Of a stretch of 64,000 nucleotides of DNA, positions 25,999-34,872 are shown piece after piece. Origin of the DNA: Catalinimonas alkaloidigena (GTDB lineage: Bacteria > Bacteroidota > Bacteroidia > Cytophagales > Flexibacteraceae); contig NZ_FNFO01000004.1 of assembly GCF_900100765.1 (NCBI RefSeq), forward strand, positions 186,001-250,000, written 5' to 3'. Position 1 is the stretch's first letter. Each line of letters begins with the position of its first letter. Position numbers and translations under genes: made by a program. The notes beneath the pieces were generated by a model, which was given only the letters and a program-made list of their open reading frames with translations, did no database searches and was not told the origin of the DNA.

Positions 25999-28545
25999 TT
26001 AGGTGCCCCGACGTTTGGCACGCGCGGTGGGAGTAGCGGCCAGCGGATCGTCGGGCCAATGGTGCTTGGGATACCGCCCGCGCAGGTCTTTCCGCACGTC
26101 GAAATACGTGGTGCGCCAGAAACTGTGGAGGTCTTGCGTAACCTGCACCGGGCGGCCGGCGGGCGAGAGCAGATGCATCATCAATGGCACACGGCCGTCG
26201 GCAATGCGCGGGGTTTCCAACATGCCAAATACTTCCTGCAGGCGCACGGCCAATACCGGAGCGGCAGGATTGCTGTAGTCGAGGGGTCGTCGCGAGCCGC
26301 TAGGGACCACAAGATGCGAAGGTGCCATCCGATCCAGTTCCTGACGTTGCGTCCAGGCCAGCGGGCTCAGCAGCGCTTCTGCCAGGTCGAGGCGGCGCAG
26401 GTCATCGAGGCGTTGCATCCCCACTAGAAACGGCCCCAGCCAGTCGTCCAAGTGCGTTGCCAGTGCAGCGTCGCTTACGTCAGGCCAGGGATCTCCCACC
26501 ACCTGTCGCATGAACCCTAACCGGGCGCGCAGGTGCTCAGTGCCGTCATCCCACGGTAACACCTGGAGACCTGTCTGCCGAATGCCGTCCAGCAACGCCT
26601 CCCGCACAGCTACCTCTCCGGTCTGTGCCAACGGTTTTTCTTGTAATACCAACGCTCCTAACCGCTCGGTGGCCTGGGCGCGCACCACGCCGGCGGCGGC
26701 ATCCCACCGGACCGCTTCTGCCCGCTCAATCTCTTCCTTAAAGTGAGTATATAGTTCTTGTTTGGTAATTTCTGCAGCCAGAAAGATCCGGGCGGCGTTG
26801 CCCCGCCCGTCCAGATGAGCCGCCACCAGAAATTCAGCACGCCCCAACGACTGATGCCCCGTCAGCTGAGCCGTGGGGCCACTCCGCAACCGGTATCGCT
26901 CTGTTGACGTCGCTTGGGTCGGTTGCCCCAACCGCTGAGCGATGCGATCCGGGTACGCAAACGCCAGCAACAGCCCTGCCGCCGCAGGATCGGGGTCGGG
27001 CACAAGCCGCCGTTCGCCCAGCTGTCTAGCCAAGTGTTGCGCTTGCTCCCAGGCCCGCGCCAATGCCCCCCGATCCGCCTGCATGCCCGCCCATTGGGAC
27101 GGGGCGCGCCCTTTTGCGGTGGCTGCCAGGGCTTCCAGACGTATGCCCAGATCGATGTCCAGCAACTCGGGCTGTGGGGCTCGCAGCGGGTCTCGTTCCA
27201 GCAACAGCCCCGCCAGATGGCATGCCAGCGCCGTCTGCCCGATTTCTTTTCCGCGCAATACCAAGTGGGCGAGTCGGGGCGGCAGTCCCAACGTAGCCAT
27301 CTGCTGCCCGTGTGAGGTTACTTTTCCAGCGGCATCGAGTGTGTCCAGCGAGTGCAACAAAGCCCGGGCCTGCGCAAAAGTACCCGCCGGTGGCGCGTCA
27401 AGCCAGGCCAGCTCACCAGGGTCCCGAATGCCCCATACAGCCAATTCCAGCGCCAGGGGTGCCAAGTCGGCCTGTAGAATTTCCGGCGCATTAAAAGGCG
27501 CCAACCCGGCATGCGCCGCTTCGGTCCACAGGCGGTAGCACCAACCCGGTGCCGTTCGTCCGGCCCGGCCCTGCCGTTGCGTGGCCGAGGCCTGTGAGAC
27601 GCGAACCGTTTCCAGGCGACTCAGGCCGGTACGGGGATTGAAACGCGGTACACGACTCAGCCCACTGTCAACGACCACCCGTATGCCTTCGATGGTCAGG
27701 CTGGTTTCGGCAATGCTCGTGGCCAGTACGACCTTGCGGCTGCCGTTCCCGGCGGGTGCCAATGCCCGGTCCTGCATTTCCGGCGACAGATCGCCGTATA
27801 GCGGGTAAACTTCCCACGACGTATTGCCCAGTTCGGCTAGGTGCGTAGCCACCCGACGGATTTCGGCGGCACCCGGCAGAAAAACGAGTGCGTCGCCCGG
27901 GTGCTCGCGCAGGGCGACAGCAACGGCGCGAACCACCTGCTTTTCGATCCGGTCGTGGTCTTCGCGAGGCAGGTACAGCGTCTCGACGGGATAGCTTCGT
28001 CCTTCGCTGGTCAACAGGGGAGCCTTTTCCGATCCGTTGGCCAGCAGCACAGCAATGGGGTCGGCGTCCAACGTGGCCGACATCACCAGGAGGCGCAGGT
28101 CAGGCCGCAGTACTTGTTGGGATTGCCGGGCCAATGCCAATCCTAGGTCGGCCTGCAGGCTGCGCTCGTGAAATTCGTCGAACAGAATGATGCCTACCTC
28201 TTCCAGGGCCGGATCGTCCTGCAACAGGCGCGTCAGAATGCCTTCGGTCACCACTTCGATGCGGGTATTCGGTCCGACCACGGTCTGTAACCGCACGCGA
28301 TAGCCTACCGTCTCCCCTACGTTCTCGCCGAGCAACTGCGCCATTCGCCGGGCCGCGGCCCGGGCCGCCAGTCGCCTCGGTTCCAGCACCAGAATTTTGC
28401 GCCCCACCAACCAAGGTTCGTGCAACAGGGCCAGCGGCACCAGCGTCGTCTTTCCGGCACCCGGAGGCGCCTGTAGTACCACAGCGGCGTGTACACGCAA
28501 GGCGTCGCGCAGGTCGGGCAAGAGGGTCTCGATCGGCAAAGGCAT
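25999..28545 (-). CDS. hrpB: ATP-dependent helicase HrpB
   Basis: An 848-aa DEAH-box helicase. Walker A is LQAPPGAGKTTLVPLALL, motif II is ILFDEFHERSLQADLGLAL, and motif III is LLVMSATLD. Motifs V and VI are VVLATSIAETSLTIEGI and QRQGRAGRTAPG. The HrpB-specific C-terminal domain follows (PSHLVVPSGSRRPLDY near residue 735; VQVTQDLHSFW and YPKHHWPDDPLAATPT at the end). Its cellular role is poorly known, and RNA is the expected substrate. It ends 5 bp beyond the convergent PlsC-family gene. Confidence 0.95.
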   Translation of the reverse strand: MPLPIETLLPDLRDALRVHAAVVLQAPPGAGKTTLVPLALLHEPWLVGRKILVLEPRRLAARAAARRMAQLLGENVGETVGYRVRLQTVVGPNTRIEVVTEGILTRLLQDDPALEEVGIILFDEFHERSLQADLGLALARQSQQVLRPDLRLLVMSATLDADPIAVLLANGSEKAPLLTSEGRSYPVETLYLPREDHDRIEKQVVRAVAVALREHPGDALVFLPGAAEIRRVATHLAELGNTSWEVYPLYGDLSPEMQDRALAPAGNGSRKVVLATSIAETSLTIEGIRVVVDSGLSRVPRFNPRTGLSRLETVRVSQASATQRQGRAGRTAPGWCYRLWTEAAHAGLAPFNAPEILQADLAPLALELAVWGIRDPGELAWLDAPPAGTFAQARALLHSLDTLDAAGKVTSHGQQMATLGLPPRLAHLVLRGKEIGQTALACHLAGLLLERDPLRAPQPELLDIDLGIRLEALAATAKGRAPSQWAGMQADRGALARAWEQAQHLARQLGERRLVPDPDPAAAGLLLAFAYPDRIAQRLGQPTQATSTERYRLRSGPTAQLTGHQSLGRAEFLVAAHLDGRGNAARIFLAAEITKQELYTHFKEEIERAEAVRWDAAAGVVRAQATERLGALVLQEKPLAQTGEVAVREALLDGIRQTGLQVLPWDDGTEHLRARLGFMRQVVGDPWPDVSDAALATHLDDWLGPFLVGMQRLDDLRRLDLAEALLSPLAWTQRQELDRMAPSHLVVPSGSRRPLDYSNPAAPVLAVRLQEVFGMLETPRIADGRVPLMMHLLSPAGRPVQVTQDLHSFWRTTYFDVRKDLRGRYPKHHWPDDPLAATPTARAKRRGT

Positions 28546-28601
28546 GCCGCAAAAGTAAAATTCTCCGGGGCACTCCGGCTCGGCTGGCAGGGCCTAAACG
28601 C

Positions 28602-28627
28602 AAAAAACTCCGCAGCGGGCGGAGTTT
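28602..28627 (-). terminator. Terminator after the DUF4168 gene
   Basis: AAACTCCGC and GCGGAGTTT form a 9-bp perfect stem with a 5-nt loop; on the minus strand it ends in six T. It lies 26 bp past the DUF4168 stop codon and ahead of the hrpB start. Confidence 0.85.
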
Positions 28628-28652
28628 CGTATGTGCAAAGTCGGTTGGGAGG

Positions 28653-29183
28653 TCAGGGAGCCACCGTGGTGTTTTCCTGCCCCATCATTTTGTCGATCTG
28701 CTTCTGTAATTCAGGGCTTTGCTGATACGCCAGCAGAATTTCCTGAAATTTTTCGGGTTCCAAGCCGGTCCGCCGGATGGCCCGCACAATCTGGCTGGTC
28801 ACCTCGGTTCGAATCTGGTTGATCTGTTCGCCGGCTTTGGTAAAGGCTGCGAGCTCTTCTTCGGTCGGTAGCATCGTACTGTCCGAAACCAGCGTCTCTC
28901 CGCTGGCTTGCTGCTGCTGGAATTCCACAATTTCGTTAAAGCGATCCAGATTGAGATTTTCCTCTTCGATGGCCCGAAGCGACCGCTTGTTGGCGTTCTG
29001 CTCAATCTCGTTGACACGGTTCACGGCTAAGGCAAACTGCTTCAACTCCTGCTGGGAATAGGTCACGGGAGGCGTCTCGACCGGTTCGGCAGGGGGTGTC
29101 TGGGCAATGACCAAACCACCGCAAATGCCAACCCAAATGGCAACCAGCATGATGTACCGGAAAAGAAAGAAAGGATTACTCAT
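28653..29183 (-). CDS. DUF4168-family exported protein
   Basis: A 176-aa protein with a signal peptide (MLVAIWVGICGGLVIA, then Q), a Pro-rich linker, then two homologous helical repeats. These are YSQQELKQFALAVNRVNEIE followed by a FNEIV region, and TEEELAAFTKAGEQINQIRTE followed by EPEKFQEILLAYQQSPELQKQI. This two-repeat arrangement matches DUF4168, a periplasmic or envelope family of unknown function. Its own promoter and terminator flank it. Confidence 0.75.
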   Translation of the reverse strand: MSNPFFLFRYIMLVAIWVGICGGLVIAQTPPAEPVETPPVTYSQQELKQFALAVNRVNEIEQNANKRSLRAIEEENLNLDRFNEIVEFQQQQASGETLVSDSTMLPTEEELAAFTKAGEQINQIRTEVTSQIVRAIRRTGLEPEKFQEILLAYQQSPELQKQIDKMMGQENTTVAP

Positions 29184-29321
29184 GGAAATGAACTGTGGGA
29201 GCTATTCGTGCAACTAGGACCTGAAGCGAATGCTGGTAAGAGAGACTATCTGAAAGAGGCTTCCGCATCTACGCCTCTAACCGCCTTACCCGAAACATTC
29301 CTATTTTCTCCAGATTATTCA

Positions 29322-29354
29322 CAAATTTATACCATAAGTAGGTGAAATTGCAAA
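29322..29354 (-). promoter_or_regulatory. Bacteroidota-type promoter upstream of the DUF4168 gene
   Basis: On the minus strand TTTG (29354-29351), a 21-bp spacer and TAAATTTG (29329-29322) match the TTTG/TAnnTTTG housekeeping promoter. It implies a leader of ~130 nt. The 308-bp gap 29184-29491 is AT-rich and holds nothing else I can support. Confidence 0.55.
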
Positions 29355-29491
29355 TTTCTAAGCTTACACGTGGAGAAAATGTGTAATTATCCTCTTTCTC
29401 AGAAATAAAATCATTGATAATGAGTCACTTACATAGATAACCCCAAAATAACAAAAAATACGCTCGTGTAAGATACCTCTCAAAAATTTAC

Positions 29492-30799
29492 TTAAGGCCG
29501 GGGAAAATCGACCCAAACGCGTATTTTCTGGCTTCCTTCAGGAGCGGCAATCCACTTCGGGCCTTCCCGGAGTACACGCACCGCTTCCTCGGCAAAACCG
29601 AACCCCGGATCTTTGGGAACGTGGAAATCGGTTAGCGTACCATCTGTTTGCACCGTAGCTTCAACCAGCACACGCGTGGTAGAATCAGCACGCGGCCGAG
29701 CAGCTTCCGGATAGCGCAGGTGGACGCGCATGTATGCGTAAAGGGCTGGATAGCCCCCCACGGGTTGGGGAAGTTCTGGAGTCGCTTCGGCGTTTGCCTC
29801 TGCGGCACGCAGTCGCGCAGTTTCCGCAGCATTCTCGGCCATGGGCACCACTACGGACGCCTGTTGCCCCACCGCGACTTCCTGGGTGCGGTACCCCGAC
29901 GACGAAATCACCAACGCATCGTCGTGCTCGACTTTGGGCAAGGCAAATCGCCCGGCCATGTCGGTAGTGGTCACTTCTGGTTTGCCCTTTACGGCTACCC
30001 GTGCTCCCGGGATGGGTTTGTCGCTTCCGGCCAGCACCACCTGCCCATGCAATGCCCGTACGGTCCGTACCTCGCCCAGTCCGAACAAAGTATCGCCCGG
30101 AAACGGTTTTTCGGCCGTATCAAGCACAAAGGGGGTCACTTCGGGGGGAGCATAGGCCAGATCGGCTTCGCTGGCAACCGGGGGGCGGGCGGTGACCTGT
30201 GTCGGCAGATTGTTCGCCTGCGGGAGAGAAACGGCCTCGTCGTCGGCGAATGCGCGTGCCGCCTTGCTTTTTGCGGCAGGAGGAGCGGCATCGTGCCTTG
30301 CTGCGGGTGCGCTCTTTTTTTGGGCCTGTGCCCTGTCGGGCGGAGGGAGCTGCGCTACGGCTTCTTCTTGTGCCCGCTCTGCTTCCGCTGACTGCACTTC
30401 CGTTCCAGGGGGACTCGTTTCTGCATCGGTTTCAGGAGAAGGCACTTCGCTGGTAACGGGCGGCATCACCGCGACCGAAGCCGGATCGGGTTGCAGTCCG
30501 CTCATCCACCAGACAGAACCGGTCACCAGACACAACAGCACCGATGCGGCGGCCACCATCCAGCCCCAGGACGTGCGGGTATCACCCTGGGTTCGGGCAC
30601 GCAACTGTTGGTTCAACGCATCGAGCGAAGCCCGTACGCGTTCCGGCGGAAGCTGCGCCCATCCTTCGGCGGCATCGGCGTGGAACGGATGTTCGGCCAG
30701 CCACGCTTCTACCCGCTGCTGCGCCGCCGGAGACAGTTCGCCCTTCCGGAAACGTTCCAGTTGCTCAGGGGTCGGTCGGTTCAGTTCAGGATCGGTCAT
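29492..30799 (-). CDS. TonB-like protein with anti-sigma-like N-terminus and carboxypeptidase-regulatory domain
   Basis: A 435-aa single-pass membrane protein. Residues 1-75 are a cytoplasmic helical segment resembling anti-sigma factors (EQLERFRKGELSPAAQQRVEAWL). Residues ~78-99 are the membrane helix. A long Pro/Ala/Glu-rich periplasmic linker follows, then a carboxypeptidase-regulatory-like domain (LHGQVVLAGSDKPIPGARVAVKG, TTTDMAGRFALPKV). The C-terminus is TonB-like (TTRVLVEATVQTDGTLTDFHV, FGFAEEAVRVLREGPKW). The start overlaps the sigma factor gene by 14 bp. The N-terminus probably holds the sigma factor and the periplasmic part senses an envelope signal; this is inferred. Confidence 0.75.
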   Translation of the reverse strand: MTDPELNRPTPEQLERFRKGELSPAAQQRVEAWLAEHPFHADAAEGWAQLPPERVRASLDALNQQLRARTQGDTRTSWGWMVAAASVLLCLVTGSVWWMSGLQPDPASVAVMPPVTSEVPSPETDAETSPPGTEVQSAEAERAQEEAVAQLPPPDRAQAQKKSAPAARHDAAPPAAKSKAARAFADDEAVSLPQANNLPTQVTARPPVASEADLAYAPPEVTPFVLDTAEKPFPGDTLFGLGEVRTVRALHGQVVLAGSDKPIPGARVAVKGKPEVTTTDMAGRFALPKVEHDDALVISSSGYRTQEVAVGQQASVVVPMAENAAETARLRAAEANAEATPELPQPVGGYPALYAYMRVHLRYPEAARPRADSTTRVLVEATVQTDGTLTDFHVPKDPGFGFAEEAVRVLREGPKWIAAPEGSQKIRVWVDFPRP

Positions 30800-31340
30800 C
30801 GTACTTCTCCACGTAAATTTTCAGGTTGCGCTTTCCGTTTTGCAGGTAGCTCTTCACTTTTTTCAGGTCGTAGCCCGTTAGGTCCGCAATTTCCTGGTAG
30901 CTGCGCTGCTGTCGGTAAAACAAATCGAGGCACCGCTGCTGTTCGATCGGCAGGGTGTCCAGGCCCTTTTCGAGCAGTTGCAGTGCCGCTTCCCGGGGGT
31001 CTTCTTCTTCAGGATGCACCGCCTCGTCCGATTCCATAAAGGGTTCGTGCACGTTGCGTTTCCGCAGTTGCCCAAGGCAGTAATTTTTGGCCGTTACGTA
31101 AAGCCAGGGGGCAAATTCGCGCACGTCGTGTTTCTGCAGGCTCGTGACCAACTGCTCAAAAATCTGCATGACGGCGTCTTTGCTGTCCTCCTCGTGTTTC
31201 AGGTATTTCAGGCTTACCCCGAACACCAGATCGGTATAGCGTCCGTACAACTCGCCCAGCACCGCCACCTCGCCCGTGCGTCGGTAGCGCGCCAGAAGCT
31301 CGGCATCGGTAGCGGGCGGTTTACGACGGAACAGGCGCAT
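30786..31340 (-). CDS. ECF-type RNA polymerase sigma factor
   Basis: The start is placed at ATG 31340 (184 aa); upstream codons run into the divergent gene's region. Region 2 is LGELYGRYTDLVFGVSLKYLKHEEDSKDAVMQIFEQL with APWLYVTAKNYCLGQLRKR. Region 4 is LPIEQQRCLDLFYRQQRSYQEIADLTGYDLKKVKSYLQNGKRNLKI. It overlaps the TonB-like gene by 14 bp and is divergent from the VWA gene. The VWA gene is a likely target along with the operon itself. Confidence 0.92.
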   Translation of the reverse strand: MRLFRRKPPATDAELLARYRRTGEVAVLGELYGRYTDLVFGVSLKYLKHEEDSKDAVMQIFEQLVTSLQKHDVREFAPWLYVTAKNYCLGQLRKRNVHEPFMESDEAVHPEEEDPREAALQLLEKGLDTLPIEQQRCLDLFYRQQRSYQEIADLTGYDLKKVKSYLQNGKRNLKIYVEKYDDRS

Positions 31341-31418
31341 GCGCAGCGATACTAATTTTTTTTGGAGGGAAGATATGGAATTTCTGCCGGGCGTGCATCC
31401 CTCCGGAAAAGCAACGTT

Positions 31419-33290
31419 ATGAGAACCTACCTGATTGTAGGCTGGCTCCTGCTGGCCCCTCACGCTTTCGCGCAGACGCGACAGATCACCGGACACGTAA
31501 CCGACGGAGACGCGCAAAGTGCCATTCCGGGTGTGAACGTGCTGGAGAAAGGCACCGCGAACGGCATAATTACCGACGTCAACGGGCACTACACGCTGAG
31601 CGTAACCGCTAACGCGACCCTGGTGTTCAGTGCGGTTGGCTACATGACCCAGGAGATAGCCATACAGAAAGATTCCGTCCTTGATGTACAACTGGCGGTA
31701 GACGTTAAAGCGCTCAACGAAGTGGTAGTCGTCGGCGACGCCGTTGCCCAACGTCAGAGCATAACCGGCTCCGTCGCGACCGTCCAGCGTTCCAGACGCA
31801 AGCAGCCTAGCCAAGTTGCGCCTGCATACGACCAAAGCTGGGCTCCAGCGCCCGTCTATCCCGACGATGAAGAATACGAATTGCCTGAAGAGGCGGGGTT
31901 TCTACACGTCAACAAACAGCCGCTTTCGACCTTTTCGATCGACGTAGAAGCCGCCTCGTACAGCAATGTCCGGCGTTTCCTGAACCAGGGCCAACGCCCC
32001 CCGCAGGAAGCCGTGCGCATTGAGGAAATGATCAATTACTTCACGTACGACTATCCGCAACCGAAAAACGGAGCGCCTTTTTCCGTCACGACCGAACTGC
32101 ACGCCTGTCCCTGGAACGAACGACATCAATTGCTACAAATCGGCCTGCAAGGCAAATCCATTCCCACCGAAAACCTCCCGCCGGCCAACCTGGTCTTTCT
32201 GATCGACGTGTCGGGTTCGATGCAGTCGCCCGAAAAACTGCCGCTCCTGAAGTCGGCCTTTCTGCTGATGATCGAGCAACTGCGTCCGCAGGACCGGGTG
32301 GCGATGGTGGTCTATGCCGGAGCGGCGGGCGTGGTGCTACCCCCTACGTCCGGTCGAGAAAAGGAAAAAATCCGGATGGCGCTGCAACAACTCGAAGCGG
32401 GCGGGTCTACGGCCGGTGCCGCCGGACTGGAACGCGCCTACCAACTGGTGCAGGAGCATTTTACGGCTGAAGGCAACAACCGCGTGGTGCTGGCGACCGA
32501 CGGCGATTTTAACGTGGGTATTTCGAATAACCACGAATTGGAAAAACTGATCGAACGGAAGCGGGAGTCGGGCATTGCGCTGACGGTGCTGGGCTTCGGC
32601 ACGGGCAACTACAAAGACGCGAAAATGGAACTGCTGGCCGACAAGGGCAACGGCAATTACGCCTACATCGACAACCTGAAAGAGGCGCAGAAGGTGCTGG
32701 TGCAGGAATTTGGCGGCACGCTGTTCACCATTGCCAAAGACGTGAAGCTGCAACTGGAGTTCAACCCGACGCAGGTGCAGGCCTACCGCCTGATCGGCTA
32801 CGAGAACCGCCGCCTGTCCGACGAGGATTTCAACGACGACCGCAAAGACGCCGGCGAGCTGGGCGCGGGCCACACCGTGACGGCCCTGTACGAACTGATT
32901 CCGGCCGGGGCGGAAAACGATCCGGACCTGCACGCCGTCGATCCGCTGAAGTACCAGCCCAACCCGACGCCCCGCCCGCAACCCAACCTCTTTCTGGAGG
33001 AGGTGATGACCGTCAAACTCCGCTACAAGGCACCGCAGAGTCGTAAAAGTGAGTTGCTGACGCACGTGGTGCATCGGCCAGATGTCCGCATAAAGGCTTC
33101 TGACAACTTCCGCTGGGCCTCGGCGGTAGCGGCCTTCGGCATGATCCTCCGGGATTCAGATTACAAAGGCTCCGCCTCGCTCGATGCTGTTCTGGCCTGG
33201 GCGCACTCGGCCCGCGGCGAAGACGAAGAAGGCTACCGCGTCGAATTTATCAACTTAGTCAAGTCAAGTCGTTTTCTGGCCAAACGATAA
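31419..33290 (+). CDS. VWA-domain protein (YfbK-like) with N-terminal carboxypeptidase-regulatory domain
   Basis: The ATG at 31419 begins a signal peptide (MRTYLIVGWLLLAPHAFA, then Q), giving 623 aa. Residues ~22-105 form a carboxypeptidase-regulatory-like domain (ITGHVTDGDAQSAIPGVNVLEKGTANG) ending LNEVVVVGD. Next is the von Willebrand N-terminal region (FSIDVEAASYSNVRRFLNQGQRPP, EEMINYFTYDYPQP). The VWA domain has an intact MIDAS (LVFLIDVSGSMQSPEKL). A YfbK-type C-terminal domain ends the protein. Periplasmic or surface location is expected. The receptor-like N-terminal domain matches the one in the adjacent TonB-like protein. Confidence 0.88.
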   Translation: MRTYLIVGWLLLAPHAFAQTRQITGHVTDGDAQSAIPGVNVLEKGTANGIITDVNGHYTLSVTANATLVFSAVGYMTQEIAIQKDSVLDVQLAVDVKALNEVVVVGDAVAQRQSITGSVATVQRSRRKQPSQVAPAYDQSWAPAPVYPDDEEYELPEEAGFLHVNKQPLSTFSIDVEAASYSNVRRFLNQGQRPPQEAVRIEEMINYFTYDYPQPKNGAPFSVTTELHACPWNERHQLLQIGLQGKSIPTENLPPANLVFLIDVSGSMQSPEKLPLLKSAFLLMIEQLRPQDRVAMVVYAGAAGVVLPPTSGREKEKIRMALQQLEAGGSTAGAAGLERAYQLVQEHFTAEGNNRVVLATDGDFNVGISNNHELEKLIERKRESGIALTVLGFGTGNYKDAKMELLADKGNGNYAYIDNLKEAQKVLVQEFGGTLFTIAKDVKLQLEFNPTQVQAYRLIGYENRRLSDEDFNDDRKDAGELGAGHTVTALYELIPAGAENDPDLHAVDPLKYQPNPTPRPQPNLFLEEVMTVKLRYKAPQSRKSELLTHVVHRPDVRIKASDNFRWASAVAAFGMILRDSDYKGSASLDAVLAWAHSARGEDEEGYRVEFINLVKSSRFLAKR

Positions 33291-33293
33291 ACC

Positions 33294-33328
33294 ATCAGGG
33301 CTTTGAAGGTAAACTTCAAAGCCCTGAT
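33294..33328. terminator. Bidirectional terminator between VWA and UBP zinc-finger genes
   Basis: ATCAGGGCTTTGAAG and CTTCAAAGCCCTGAT form a perfect 15-bp stem with a 5-nt loop. No long T-run follows, but it lies 4 bp after the VWA stop codon and 22 bp before the convergent gene's end. Confidence 0.7.
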
Positions 33329-33349
33329 CGATTTTCGAGTTCATACGCT

Positions 33350-33625
33350 TTAATACCGCGCAAATTGTTCGTCGGGATAGCACCACAGCCAGCGCTCACC
33401 GGGCTCGGCCGAGATCACGACAGGATGGTCCATCGTTCGGGCGTGTTTGGAAGCATGCTGATTGGGTGACGAGTCGCAGCACAAGGTGGTGCCGCAGGTC
33501 TGGCAGGTGCGCAGATGTACCCAGCGACTGCCGGTTTTGACGCATTCGTCGCACGCGTGGGCGCGGGGCTGCTTCAGGTCTCCAACGGCCTGAAGATGGG
33601 CGCAGGGTTTGGGCGTTAGGCTCAT
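33350..33625 (-). CDS. UBP-type zinc-finger protein
   Basis: A 91-aa protein made almost entirely of one UBP-type (ZnF-UBP) zinc finger. The metal ligands fall in CAHLQAVGD, HACDECVKTGSRWVHLRTCQTCGTTLCCDSSPNQHASKHAR and HPVVIS. The C-terminus WLWCYPDEQF is also typical. In eukaryotes this fold binds ubiquitin C-termini. In bacteria the small stand-alone form is common and its partner is unknown. It is followed by the cytochrome c gene on the same strand upstream. Confidence 0.88.
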   Translation of the reverse strand: MSLTPKPCAHLQAVGDLKQPRAHACDECVKTGSRWVHLRTCQTCGTTLCCDSSPNQHASKHARTMDHPVVISAEPGERWLWCYPDEQFARY

Positions 33626-33649
33626 AGCAAGGGGATTGGGAGGTAAACG

Positions 33650-34066
33650 TTACTGCTGGTTTCGGCAGGTCTTCAACGCCGCTTCTACTTCCTCGATCGA
33701 GGTTTTATCGGCCTCGTTGCCCCACGAATTCTGAATATAGGTGATCAGTTCCGCAATTTCCAACGGATACAGTTCCTCGTGCCCCGGCATGGGTTGGTTG
33801 TAGGTAATTCCGTCGACGACGATCTCGCCAGCCATACCCCATTTGATGCCACACACCACCGCGGCTTTGTGTTGCGCGACGTAATCGTTGCCCACCAGCG
33901 GCGGATACAACTCCCCCAGCCCCCGGCCATCGTCGCCGTGGCAATTCAGGCAGTGCTTTTCGTAGAGGTACATGCCCTCCGAATAGTAGCGCGCCTTCTC
34001 CACGTCGTTGGGGTTGCAGGCGCCTAGCATCAGCAGCAGGGCACCGATCAAACCGACTCCTCTCAC
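33650..34066 (-). CDS. Monohaem c-type cytochrome lipoprotein
   Basis: A 138-aa protein with a lipoprotein signal (LLLMLGAC, Cys17). The haem site is CLNCH (Cys39, Cys42, His43), and the likely axial Met93 lies in YNQPMPGHEEL. It belongs to the class I cytochrome c fold and should be membrane-anchored in the periplasm. It overlaps the upstream SCO gene by 4 bp (ATGA), so the two proteins are made together. Expected role is electron transfer to an oxidase or other reductase not present in this window. Confidence 0.9.
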   Translation of the reverse strand: MRGVGLIGALLLMLGACNPNDVEKARYYSEGMYLYEKHCLNCHGDDGRGLGELYPPLVGNDYVAQHKAAVVCGIKWGMAGEIVVDGITYNQPMPGHEELYPLEIAELITYIQNSWGNEADKTSIEEVEAALKTCRNQQ

Positions 34067-34716
34067 GAATTTGTTTCGTACTCCTGCAGCAGCAGGTCGA
34101 TGTCGTGAATCAGCTGGTCGACGTCGGCCGCGTCGGTCCCGTCATAATACCCCCGAATGCGACGATCTTTGTCGATCAGAATTAATTTTCCGCTGTGGTC
34201 GAGGCTTTCCACGCCCCGCTCGGGGTCGTCCTGCACCGGGACCAAATAAGCCTCCCGGCTCATGCTGAAAATGTCGTCTTTTTCGCCCGTCACAAAGTGC
34301 CACTTATCGCTGTTGTCTACGCCCAGCTTGTCGGCATAGTCGCGCAAAACGGCCACCGAATCGTAGCCGGGATCGACGGTATGCGAAATAAAGCTGACCT
34401 GATCGTTATCCTCGTACGCTTTGTAGACCCGCAGCATCTGCTTGCTCATGATCGGGCAGATCGACTGGCACGTCGTGAAGAAAAAATCGGCGACGTACAC
34501 CTTGTCATCAAAATCGTCTGTCGTGACGGTTTCGCCCTCCTGGTCTGTAAACTGAAAAGCGGGAATGGTTTTGTAGATGGTGTCTTCGACTTCCTGGCCA
34601 TTGACCATGCGGGTGGCCACTTCGCGGGGGCCTAACACGGGCAACCGTTCAGGCGTCGACTGGCAGCCGGACCAGAGCAGAATGCCTGCGCCCAGTGCCC
34701 AAAAAGATGTTTTCAT
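34063..34716 (-). CDS. SCO-family copper/redox protein (lipoprotein)
   Basis: A 217-aa protein with a lipoprotein signal (GILLWSGC, Cys18). The thioredoxin-like domain carries the SCO copper motif FFFTTCQSICPIM (Cys83, Cys87) and the third ligand His174 in SLDHSGKLILID. SCO proteins deliver copper to the CuA site of cytochrome oxidases or act as thiol reductases. It is co-translated with the cytochrome c gene. A good promoter lies just upstream at 34751-34778. Confidence 0.92.
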   Translation of the reverse strand: MKTSFWALGAGILLWSGCQSTPERLPVLGPREVATRMVNGQEVEDTIYKTIPAFQFTDQEGETVTTDDFDDKVYVADFFFTTCQSICPIMSKQMLRVYKAYEDNDQVSFISHTVDPGYDSVAVLRDYADKLGVDNSDKWHFVTGEKDDIFSMSREAYLVPVQDDPERGVESLDHSGKLILIDKDRRIRGYYDGTDAADVDQLIHDIDLLLQEYETNS

Positions 34717-34750
34717 AACTACGTTGACGAATCGTTTCGATTGATCAACA

Positions 34751-34778
34751 CAAAACTAGGCAAACCGGTGCGGACAAA
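34751..34778 (-). promoter_or_regulatory. Promoter of the SCO-cytochrome c operon
   Basis: On the minus strand TTTG (34778-34775), 16 bp, then TAGTTTTG (34758-34751) fits the Bacteroidota promoter closely. The -7 box lies 35 bp upstream of the SCO start, giving a leader of about 28 nt. Confidence 0.6.
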
Positions 34779-34872
34779 GCGGCACATTGGTGAGTTTACA
34801 AAGTTGCCGGCCAGAAAATAAGCGCTCAGCGTCAGGCGTTCAGCCCGATGACCGGGCGGCCTCCCTTGCGCC

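Noticed and set aside
29343-29357. GAAATT-GCA-AATTTC mini-palindrome in the 308-bp gap
   Set aside because: The stem is 6 bp in AT-rich sequence where such symmetry is common, and part of it overlaps the better supported promoter.
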